From Methylovirgula sp. (lineage in GTDB: Bacteria > Pseudomonadota > Alphaproteobacteria > Rhizobiales > Beijerinckiaceae), in NCBI GenBank assembly GCA_030038595.1, contig JASHSW010000251.1, positions 1 through 8,113 of the forward strand: a stretch of 8,113 nucleotides of DNA, read 5' to 3'. The position numbers and the translations under genes are program-made. The notes below the pieces were generated by a model. That model did no database searches, was not told the origin of the DNA, and was given only the letters and a program-made list of their open reading frames with translations. Each line of letters opens with the position of its first letter. Positions within the stretch are counted from its first letter, which is position 1. Below are positions 1 through 6,023 of the stretch, in pieces.

Positions 1-1166
1 GGAACGAGGTAGCCGGTCTCGCGTTCGGCGCTGATCGCGCCGGACGGGTCGCGTTTCGGCTGCAGTCCGATGCGCAGCTGCTGATCATTGCCGTCGAGAA
101 CGACGGCGAGCCGCCATGGCGCGACGTCGCCCAACGCCGGAACGGCGGCCAGCGGCGGACCCCAATCCTGGCCGATGTCGATGTGACGCATCGGACCGCG
201 GAACCCATGCGCTTCGTCATAGCGCACGAGTCCGTCGACCAGCGCGCGGCGCGCCATGAGCTGCATCTGCGGATCGAGCGTGGTGCGCACCGAAAGTCCG
301 CCTTCGTAAAGCTTCTTCTCGCCGTAGCGGTCGAGAAGTTCGCGCCGCACCTCCTCGGTAAAGTAGCCGGCGGCATAGGCGTTCGGCGAAACCACGCGAA
401 GCGTCACGCCGAGCGGCTCCGCCTTCGCCTTGGCGCCCGCCTGCGGCGTGACGTAGCCGTTCTCGACCATGCGATCGATCACCCAGTCGCGGCGCTCGAT
501 CGCCCGCTCACGCTGCAGGAACGGATGATAATTGTTCGGCGCCTTGGGCAGAGCCGCCAGATAGGCGACCTGCGCGACATCGAGCTCGTTCACCGACTTG
601 TCGAAATAATTCAGCGCCGCTGCGGCAACCCCGTAATTGCCGAGCCCGAGATAGATCTCGTTGAGATAGAGTTCGAGGATCTTCTCCTTTGAATAGGTCG
701 CCTCGAGCCGGAACGACAGTAGCGCCTCGCGGATCTTGCGCTGAATGGTGCGCTGGCCATTCAAGAAGAAGTTCTTGGCGACCTGCTGGGTGATGGTCGA
801 GGCGCCTTGTATGTGACGCGTCCCTTGGAGGAAGACGATCCCGGCGCGGATCAAGCCTTCAAAATCGACGCCCGGATGGGTATAGAAATTCTTGTCCTCG
901 GCGGAGATGAACGCCTCTTTGACGAGCGGCGGAATGGCCGAGCTCGGCAAATAGAGACGCCGTTCCTTCGCATATTCGGCGAGCAGAGAACCGTCGGCCG
1001 CGTGTACGCGGGTCATGACCGGAGGTTCGTAGTTCTTGAGCTGCGTGTAGTCCGGCAGATCCTGCTCGAACTTCCAGATCACGACCCCGGCGACGCCCGC
1101 CCCGACGACGAACACGATCGCGCAGGTCGCGAAGACAAATCCGAGGAACCGGGCGATCAACCGCAT
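1..1166 (-). CDS. mrcA: Penicillin-binding protein 1A, class A (3' end cut by window edge)
   Basis: Bifunctional peptidoglycan synthase: polymerises lipid II in the periplasm and cross-links stem peptides. I translated 388 residues before the left edge. Residues about 5-30 form the N-terminal membrane anchor (VFATCAIVFVVGAGVAGVVI). The GT51 glycosyltransferase domain follows with all its usual motifs: EDKNFYTHPG (90-99, catalytic E90), GASTITQQVAKN (121-132), QRKIRE (142-147), KILELYLNE (162-170, second catalytic E165) and RRDWVI (225-230). From about 327 the linker/OB-like region of PBP1A begins; the transpeptidase half with its SxxK motif lies outside the window, so its integrity cannot be judged. 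The ATG at 1166 is preceded by AAAGGGC at a usable distance and places the anchor correctly. It lies 196 bp downstream of amiC in the same direction. In Agrobacterium the PBP1A homologue is the main enzyme of polar growth; a similar role here is inference. Confidence 0.96.
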   Translation of the reverse strand, partial: MRLIARFLGFVFATCAIVFVVGAGVAGVVIWKFEQDLPDYTQLKNYEPPVMTRVHAADGSLLAEYAKERRLYLPSSAIPPLVKEAFISAEDKNFYTHPGVDFEGLIRAGIVFLQGTRHIQGASTITQQVAKNFFLNGQRTIQRKIREALLSFRLEATYSKEKILELYLNEIYLGLGNYGVAAAALNYFDKSVNELDVAQVAYLAALPKAPNNYHPFLQRERAIERRDWVIDRMVENGYVTPQAGAKAKAEPLGVTLRVVSPNAYAAGYFTEEVRRELLDRYGEKKLYEGGLSVRTTLDPQMQLMARRALVDGLVRYDEAHGFRGPMRHIDIGQDWGPPLAAVPALGDVAPWRLAVVLDGNDQQLRIGLQPKRDPSGAISAERETGYLV

Positions 1167-1176
1167 GATGGAATTA

Positions 1177-1183
1177 GCCCTTT
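1177..1183 (-). promoter_or_regulatory. Ribosome binding site of mrcA
   Basis: On the minus strand this reads AAAGGGC, a partial anti-16S match about 10 nt before the ATG at 1166. It supports that ATG as the mrcA start. No convincing promoter was seen in the 196 bp between amiC and mrcA, so co-transcription from amiC is possible but not shown. Confidence 0.5.
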
Positions 1184-1322
1184 GCAGCCGCCAAATTCAC
1201 GGCTCTTTCACGCCCGCAGGACCGATTTGCGCGACAAAGCCAAGGGGGTGTCGGGCGGAGCATTACCGGCACGTGGTGGGGTGCTTTTGTGTTGATAGTT
1301 TGACAGGTCCCGACGGCTCCCA

Positions 1323-1338
1323 CGCGGCGCCAGCCGCG
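1323..1338 (-). terminator. GC-rich hairpin downstream of amiC (possible terminator or attenuator)
   Basis: A perfect 6-bp stem, CGCGGC with GCCGCG and a 4-nt loop, lies 25 bp after the amiC stop. A second GGCGA/TCGCC inverted repeat sits immediately beside it, at about 1338-1360. No T-run follows on the amiC strand, so it is not a canonical intrinsic terminator. It could slow or end part of the transcription before mrcA, protect the amiC 3' end, or be chance in GC-rich DNA. Confidence 0.35.
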
Positions 1339-1362
1339 GCGACGCCGGCGCGCCTCGCCAGC

Positions 1363-2697
1363 CTATTTGGCTTGCGCAGCGGCGTCGAGCGCCGTCGCCG
1401 CCGGTGCCGGCTGTTTCACGGCGCCGAAAGTGTTGCCGCGCAAGGCAAAGAAGGCATCGATCGCTGCGGCGACCCGCGTCGAGGTTCGATCGCGCCACGC
1501 TGGCGAGGTGAGGCAAGCGGCGTCCTTTGCGTTCGAGAGGTAGCCGAGCTCGATAAGCACCGAGGGTACGTCCGGCGCCTTCAGTACGCGAAAGCCTGCG
1601 GCACGTTCCGGATTCTTGTTCAGCCGTCCCGCGACCTTCCAATAGTTGACGAGCGTACGCGCAAACACGTGGCTGTAGGCGCGCGTTTCCTGCCGCGTAA
1701 GATCGGCCAGAATATCCGAGACTCCGTTCGTCACGTCCTTGGCGGCGACTCCTGCGGCGGCATCCGCTTGGTTCTCCTTCTCCGCGGTACGCGCCGCTTC
1801 GGCGTCCGTTGCGTGATCCGAGCCGGTATAGACGGTCGCCCCCGAGACGTTGGCTGCGCCAGAAATCGAATCGGCGTGGATGGAGATGAACAGCGCCGCT
1901 CCCGAGTCCTGTGCGATCCGAACGCGCTCGGCAAGCGATAGAAAGACGTCGCTATCGCGCGTCATGATCACCTTATAATGGCCGCTGGCCTTCAGCTTGG
2001 CGGCGAGTAGTTTCGCAAAATCGAAGACGATGTTCTTCTCGACGAGGCCGTTGACGATGGCGCCGCTATCGACCCCCCCATGCCCAGGGTCGACGACGAT
2101 GAGCGGCAAGGCGCTTTTCTCTTGCTTGACGGGAGCGGCGCGCGCGCTGTCGTCGGTGGCCGCCTCGGCGGCAAGCAGCGAATCATGCGCGGCCGTTTCA
2201 AAGGCGGCGCGACTGGTCTTGGCAAGTTCGATGACAAGACGGGGTTGCGCCGCGTCCGAAACCGTTTGCGCCTGCACGATGCGGGCCGGCGCCGCAAGAT
2301 CGACGACGATGCGCGATTTGTCGGGCGCGAAATGGCCGAAACGGAAGGAAGCGATCAGCGCCTTGCCGTTCACAGGTTTTTGGGCGCCGATCCGAGGATC
2401 GATGCGAAAATCAGTGCCCGGGAGATCGACGACGATTCGGTCCGGCGCGGCCAGGACGAAGGAGGTCGCCGCCACCGGCCGCGTCAAATCGAATGTAAGC
2501 TTTGCGAGGTCGGGGCCGTTTTCCACCCGGACGGCGGTTGCAACCGCAGGACCGACGACCGCAGCGGGCGGCCCGACCGGCGCTTGATTTTCGGCTAGGC
2601 TATGGGTGGCAAACAGAGTCCCTAAGCCTAGATTTACCAAGAGCATAGCTAGCCTGGCGGGAGACGAAGGCCGTGCGCCGGAATGCTGCTCTGCCAT
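1363..2697 (-). CDS. amiC: N-acetylmuramoyl-L-alanine amidase AmiC (AMIN + Amidase_3, exported)
   Basis: Periplasmic zinc amidase that removes stem peptides from MurNAc, needed to split the septum at division. The 444-residue protein starts with a signal peptide (hydrophobic residues about 16-30, likely cut after HSLA near 35). Residues about 53-160 form an AMIN domain, which targets peptidoglycan in this family. The Amidase_3 domain runs from about 197 to 420, with zinc ligands H206 (VVDPGHGG), E220 (GLVEKN) and H274 (SIHAD) and catalytic E383 (VLIELGYLSN). Between H274 and E383 there is an extra segment (about 293-345) with the ENQAD...DILADL pattern of AmiB/AmiC-type enzymes, where a helix blocks the active site until an activator binds. 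LytM-type activators such as EnvC or DipM do this in relatives; none is in the window. The tail after 425 is Ala/Pro-rich and probably disordered. It diverges from rne across 608 bp. Confidence 0.95.
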   Translation of the reverse strand: MAEQHSGARPSSPARLAMLLVNLGLGTLFATHSLAENQAPVGPPAAVVGPAVATAVRVENGPDLAKLTFDLTRPVAATSFVLAAPDRIVVDLPGTDFRIDPRIGAQKPVNGKALIASFRFGHFAPDKSRIVVDLAAPARIVQAQTVSDAAQPRLVIELAKTSRAAFETAAHDSLLAAEAATDDSARAAPVKQEKSALPLIVVDPGHGGVDSGAIVNGLVEKNIVFDFAKLLAAKLKASGHYKVIMTRDSDVFLSLAERVRIAQDSGAALFISIHADSISGAANVSGATVYTGSDHATDAEAARTAEKENQADAAAGVAAKDVTNGVSDILADLTRQETRAYSHVFARTLVNYWKVAGRLNKNPERAAGFRVLKAPDVPSVLIELGYLSNAKDAACLTSPAWRDRTSTRVAAAIDAFFALRGNTFGAVKQPAPAATALDAAAQAK

Positions 2698-2707
2698 TGT
2701 TAGGCAA

Positions 2708-2714
2708 TTCCTTT
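2708..2714 (-). promoter_or_regulatory. Ribosome binding site of amiC
   Basis: On the minus strand this reads AAAGGAA, 10 nt before the ATG at 2697. It is the clearest Shine-Dalgarno match in the divergent region and supports this ATG rather than the internal Met18, which would truncate the signal peptide's n-region. Confidence 0.6.
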
Positions 2715-2930
2715 AGCCCCGCCGGCCACCCAGATCTCGAAGAAGCCAGAATGAATCTCGACGGTTAACGTAAAATGACCATGCCAGAAGAATGGAGAGA
2801 TCTCTGTTGCTGATCGGCAACATAACGCTGGAAACTTGCCAAATCCCTGGGCAAGCCGATACAAGGACAATGTTCGGGTTGATGCAGGATCGCGTGATCC
2901 GCAGGAATTTCGGGCTTTCTGCACGTTCCG

Positions 2931-2983
2931 GCCGTTCGCGGCAACATTTGCGAGAGCGCGTCCGAACGGCACGCAGTGTGCCG
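2931..2983 (+). promoter_or_regulatory. Pair of mutually exclusive stems in the rne leader
   Basis: GCCGTTCG (2931-2938) is an exact 8-bp complement of CGAACGGC (2963-2970). CGGCAC (2967-2972) is an exact 6-bp complement of GTGCCG (2978-2983), closing a 5-nt loop. Both stems need bases 2967-2970, so an RNA could form only one at a time in full. This is direct sequence observation; a switching function is inference. Confidence 0.35.
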
Positions 2984-3119
2984 CCGTCTCCCGAATGGAA
3001 ATTTCGACGAGCTCCGCTTTGCGGATGCCGGTGCGCGGGTTACGAGAATATGCTCTGCCCTTCGAATTACCCCGAGCCCAAAGCTTCGCGCCAGCGTCGT
3101 CGAATCCGGATGCCTTTGC

Positions 3120-3165
3120 GCATGCTGACGCCCCGTTTTTTGGCCCGGCGTTCCACCGAGCATGC
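3120..3165 (+). promoter_or_regulatory. Long stem-loop with T-rich loop in the rne leader
   Basis: GCATGCT (3120-3126) pairs exactly with AGCATGC (3159-3165). Inside it, GACGCC (3127-3132) pairs with GGCGTT (3147-3152), one pair being a G-T wobble, leaving a one-sided 6-nt bulge (3153-3158). The loop (3133-3146) carries six consecutive T. It is not a terminator, because the T-run lies in the loop and not after the stem. A uridine-rich single strand on a stem is the type of site RNase E cleaves or binds, so a self-sensing element is possible. Confidence 0.4.
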
Positions 3166-3240
3166 ATTCGCTTACCGCGAATTGCGTGCCTCCCATCACC
3201 CTTTGCAGATGGCGCCGTCGGCGCCGCTACGTCGTCCCCC

Positions 3241-3286
3241 GGCCTCCTTCGTGAGCGCCATTGGCGGCAGCGGCACGGCGGAGGCC
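3241..3286 (+). promoter_or_regulatory. Stem-loop masking a GGAGG upstream of rne
   Basis: GGCCTCC (3241-3247) is an exact 7-bp complement of GGAGGCC (3280-3286). The enclosed loop holds a further small CGCC/GGCG stem (3256-3266). The GGAGG at 3280-3284 is the only strong Shine-Dalgarno-like sequence near rne, but it is 21 nt from the ATG, farther than normal. It may act as a ribosome standby site whose access depends on this stem, or it may be chance. Confidence 0.35.
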
Positions 3287-3305
3287 ACGCCTCAACGAGC
3301 TCCAC

Positions 3306-5936
3306 ATGCCCAACAAAATGCTCATCGATGCTTCCCACCCCGAGGAAACCCGGGTGGTCGTGCTGCGCGGCAACCGTGTCGAGGAATTCGACTTCGAATC
3401 GGCGGATAAGCGCCAACTCCGCGGCAATATCTATCTTGCCAAAGTCACGCGTGTAGAACCCTCGTTGCAGGCGGCGTTCGTCGATTATGGCGGCAACCGC
3501 CATGGTTTCCTCGCCTTTTCGGAAATTCATCCGGATTATTACCAGATCCCGGTCTCCGACCGACAGGAACTTCTTCAGGAGGATGCGGCCGCCCACCGCG
3601 AGGATGAGGAGGAAGACCGCCGACGCAGCCGCCGGCGCCGGCAACGCGGCGAACGCGCCGAAAAGCGGCGCGGCGACAACGACGAAAAACTCGCCGACTC
3701 GCGACCCGCCGAGCTCGAAAGCGCCGTCGAACCGGACGAGACCGAGGCTCCGGCCGAGCAAGAAATCGACGCTGCCCCCGAACAGCCGCCGGATCGGATC
3801 GCGCCTGTTGATCACGCCGCCAAGGACGCCGAAGCCGCGCCGCTCGAACCCGACGAGATAACGCCTTCCGCGGCCGCCGAAGAGAGCGTCGATTCGGAAG
3901 CGGAACCACACCGGCTCGCGACGGATCCGGAAGGGTTTGCGATCGTCGAGGACGAGCAGCCGAAAACCGCCCCGGCCGAAACCGAAGTCGAGACCCGGGT
4001 TCGCGAGAACTCCGAAGACGACGAAGAAGGCGAAGACGAGCAGATCGAACAGCTCGGCGGCGACGCCATGGAAGAGGTGCCGGCGCGATCGTACCGCTCA
4101 CGTCGGCAGTATAAGATCCAAGAGGTCATCAAACGCCGGCAGGTTCTACTGGTCCAGGTCGTCAAGGAAGAGCGCGGCAACAAGGGCGCTGCGCTCACGA
4201 CCTATCTTTCGCTCGCCGGTCGCTATTCCGTGCTCATGCCGAATACGGCGCGCGGCGGCGGCATTTCCCGCAAGATCACCGATGCGACCGATCGGCAGCG
4301 CCTGAAGGGTATCGCCCAGGATCTCGAGGTGCCGGAGGGAATGGGCGTCATTCTGCGCACCGCGGGCGCGTCGCGCACCAAGGCGGAGGTGAAGCGCGAC
4401 TTCGAATATCTGCTGCGTATGTGGGAGACGGTGCGCGAGATGACGTTGAAATCGACCGCCCCGACGCTCGTCTACGAGGAAGGCTCGCTGATCAAGCGCG
4501 CCATCCGCGATCTCTACAACAAAGATATCGATGAGGTAACCGTCTCGGGCGACGCGGCTTATCGCGAAGCCAAGGAGTTCATGCGCATGCTCATGCCGAG
4601 CCATGCCAAGAACGTCCATCTGTATCGCGATCCGCAGCCGATCTTTGCCAAATCCGGAGTCGAGGCGCAGCTCGATGCGATGTTCACCAATCAGGTGACG
4701 CTGAAGTCGGGCGGCTATCTGGTCATCAACCAGACGGAGGCGCTGGTCGCCATCGACGTCAATTCGGGTCGTTCCACCCGCGAGCACGACATCGAAGATA
4801 CGGCGCTGCGCACCAATCTCGAAGCGGCCGACGAAATCGCCCGGCAGTTGCGGTTGCGCGATCTCGCCGGGCTGATCGTCATCGATTTCATCGACATGGA
4901 GGAGAGCCGCAACAACCGCGCCGTCGAGCGGCGGACGAAGGAGGCGTTGAAGAACGACCGGGCACGCATTCAAATCGGTCGGATTTCACATTTCGGCCTG
5001 CTCGAAATGTCGCGGCAGCGAATCAGAACCGGCGTTCTCGAAGGTTCGACCGTCATCTGTCCGCATTGCGGCGGTTCGGGAACGGTGCGCTCGACCTCCT
5101 CGGTCGCGCTTCACGTGCTGCGCCTTCTCGAAGACGCATTGATCAAGAGCGCCGCACATAACATCACGTTGCGCACGCGCTCTGAGGTTGCGCTTTACAT
5201 TCTCAATCAAAAACGCGCCAATCTGCGCGATCTCGAACAGCGTTTCGGCGTCAGCATCACCATCACTGCCGACGACACGTTGACCGGCACCGCCTATCAC
5301 GCGATGGAACGCGGCGAGCCGGCAACCGGCGTTGTCGAACCGCGTCTCGAGGCGCCGCACCCCGTCGATGAGGCTGGAGCGGATACCGAAGAATATTCCG
5401 AAGAGGCCGAGCAGCCCGAACGGAACGCCGAAAGCGGCGAAGACGAGGGTGCGCGGCGCAAACGCCGTCGACGGCGCCGGCGCGGTCGCGACGGCGAGCG
5501 CCCATCCGCGGCGATGCCTCCCGCGACCCAGCCTTCGGACGACGGTTTGGCGCTGGTTGCCGGAATCGACGCGCTGGGCAATCGGCCACCGCATGACGAC
5601 CAGCCGGGCACCGAACCACCCAAACGTGACGGCGGCCGCCGGCGGCGGTCGCGCCGCAGAGGCCGGGGCGGCAGAACGGAAGCCGAAACGACCCACGGCG
5701 CGCCAGCCGAGGCCGCGGAAGCGTCGCGCCAATCGGCGGAGCCCCGTCTCGCGCCGATGCCGATCGCTGCGGCACCGCTCGAACCGCCTCGCGAGAAACC
5801 GGCGAGCCCCGCGGCCGGCGAACCGCGAGCAGAAGAGTCGCGCTCCGGCGAGACGGAGCCGGCAGAGACACCCGATCCGAACCGTCCGAAGCGAACCGGC
5901 TGGTGGCAGCGCGCCAAGGCTAGTATCGGGGGCTGA
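3306..5936 (+). CDS. rne: Ribonuclease E (RNA degradosome endonuclease and scaffold)
   Basis: Cytoplasmic endoribonuclease that starts mRNA decay and processes rRNA and tRNA; 876 residues. The ATG at 3306 gives the family N-terminus MPNKMLIDASHPEETRVV; an in-frame TTG at 3261 would add 15 Arg/Ala-rich residues with no ribosome site. Domains: RNase H-like/S1 start (1-83), a charged insert (about 84-266) splitting the S1 domain, S1 end (KEERGNKGAALTTYLSL, 287-303), 5'-end sensor (ILRTAG, R351/T352), and the DNase I-like catalytic core with metal ligands D484 (VAIDVNSG) and D527 (IVIDFID). The zinc-link CPHCGG (585-590) joins subunits of the tetramer. After about 665 comes a disordered scaffold with two Arg blocks (717-731 and 778-790, probable RNA binding) and a C-terminal GWW (865-867). 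In Caulobacter a GWW peptide at this position binds polynucleotide phosphorylase. The only near start signal is a weak GAG, which fits controlled translation. Confidence 0.97.
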   Translation: MPNKMLIDASHPEETRVVVLRGNRVEEFDFESADKRQLRGNIYLAKVTRVEPSLQAAFVDYGGNRHGFLAFSEIHPDYYQIPVSDRQELLQEDAAAHREDEEEDRRRSRRRRQRGERAEKRRGDNDEKLADSRPAELESAVEPDETEAPAEQEIDAAPEQPPDRIAPVDHAAKDAEAAPLEPDEITPSAAAEESVDSEAEPHRLATDPEGFAIVEDEQPKTAPAETEVETRVRENSEDDEEGEDEQIEQLGGDAMEEVPARSYRSRRQYKIQEVIKRRQVLLVQVVKEERGNKGAALTTYLSLAGRYSVLMPNTARGGGISRKITDATDRQRLKGIAQDLEVPEGMGVILRTAGASRTKAEVKRDFEYLLRMWETVREMTLKSTAPTLVYEEGSLIKRAIRDLYNKDIDEVTVSGDAAYREAKEFMRMLMPSHAKNVHLYRDPQPIFAKSGVEAQLDAMFTNQVTLKSGGYLVINQTEALVAIDVNSGRSTREHDIEDTALRTNLEAADEIARQLRLRDLAGLIVIDFIDMEESRNNRAVERRTKEALKNDRARIQIGRISHFGLLEMSRQRIRTGVLEGSTVICPHCGGSGTVRSTSSVALHVLRLLEDALIKSAAHNITLRTRSEVALYILNQKRANLRDLEQRFGVSITITADDTLTGTAYHAMERGEPATGVVEPRLEAPHPVDEAGADTEEYSEEAEQPERNAESGEDEGARRKRRRRRRRGRDGERPSAAMPPATQPSDDGLALVAGIDALGNRPPHDDQPGTEPPKRDGGRRRRSRRRGRGGRTEAETTHGAPAEAAEASRQSAEPRLAPMPIAAAPLEPPREKPASPAAGEPRAEESRSGETEPAETPDPNRPKRTGWWQRAKASIGG

Positions 5937-5937
5937 C

Positions 5938-5956
5938 GGCGCGACATCTTCGCGCC
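5938..5956 (+). terminator. Hairpin immediately after the rne stop
   Basis: GGCGCGA (5938-5944) pairs exactly with TCGCGCC (5950-5956) around a 5-nt loop, beginning one base after the TGA. A second imperfect inverted repeat, CCAGC/GCTGG, follows at 5959-5990. There is no T-run, so this could be a 3'-end stabilising structure or a weak terminator between rne and the channel gene. Read-through to the channel gene 87 bp downstream remains possible. Confidence 0.4.
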
Positions 5957-6009
5957 CGCCAGCTCGGCCTCGACAAGGAACCGGGGCTGGTCCCGCGCAT
6001 TGCCATGCT

Positions 6010-6014
6010 GGAGG
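6010..6014 (+). promoter_or_regulatory. Ribosome binding site of the MscS-family gene
   Basis: A full GGAGG ends 9 nt before a GTG at 6024. This decides the start: the in-frame TTG at 6000 lies upstream of the GGAGG and has no ribosome site of its own. Confidence 0.75.
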
Positions 6015-6023
6015 TGTCCGGCA

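Larger units (their letters stand above)
2698..3305 (+). promoter_or_regulatory. 608-bp divergent amiC/rne region, probable structured rne leader
   Basis: No convincing gene lies here. Open frames exist on both strands, but their translations are rich in Arg, Cys and His, lack recognisable domains, and on the plus strand run out of frame into rne. The region must contain the amiC and rne promoters; a TAAAAT at 2771-2776 resembles a -10 element on the plus strand but has no good -35 partner. Perfect short inverted repeats seen by eye, besides those listed separately, are: AGAGATCTCT palindrome 2796-2805, GTTGC/GCAAC 2806-2821, CTTGCC/GGCAAG 2835-2855, GGATC/GATCC 2887-2900, TCCGC/GCGGA 3013-3025 and GGCGC/GCGCC 3211-3225. 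E. coli rne has a 361-nt leader through which RNase E controls its own mRNA; by analogy this may be an autoregulatory leader. The transcript start is unknown. Confidence 0.5.

Noticed and set aside
1165..1941. 258-residue open frame on the plus strand opposite amiC
   Set aside because: Antisense to the amidase domain with its intact zinc ligands; no recognisable domain of its own.
2775..2813. 12-codon upstream frame (MTMPEEWRDLCC) in the rne leader
   Set aside because: No Shine-Dalgarno and far from rne; a leader peptide ending in two Cys is tempting but nothing else supports it.
2765..3199. 144-residue open frame on the minus strand within the rne leader
   Set aside because: It does not overlap a known gene, so I considered it, but the sequence is rich in Arg, Ser, His and Cys without a hydrophobic core or motif, and lacks a clear ribosome site.
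3261..3305. TTG start 15 codons upstream of rne
   Set aside because: The added residues are low-complexity Arg/Ala, there is no ribosome site before it, and the ATG at 3306 matches the family N-terminus.
2792..3409. 205-residue open frame on the plus strand through the leader into rne
   Set aside because: Arg/Pro-rich, no domain, and overlaps the conserved rne N-terminus out of frame. An AGAAGA before its ATG is too weak to support it.
2700..3911. 403-residue open frame on the minus strand covering the rne 5' half and leader
   Set aside because: Mostly antisense to rne, no recognisable domain; it ends just before amiC. The final stretch looks somewhat protein-like (TVEIHSGFFEIWVAGG) but has no start codon with a ribosome site near it.
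6000..6023. TTG start for the channel gene
   Set aside because: It lies before the GGAGG at 6010-6014, which is correctly spaced for the GTG at 6024.
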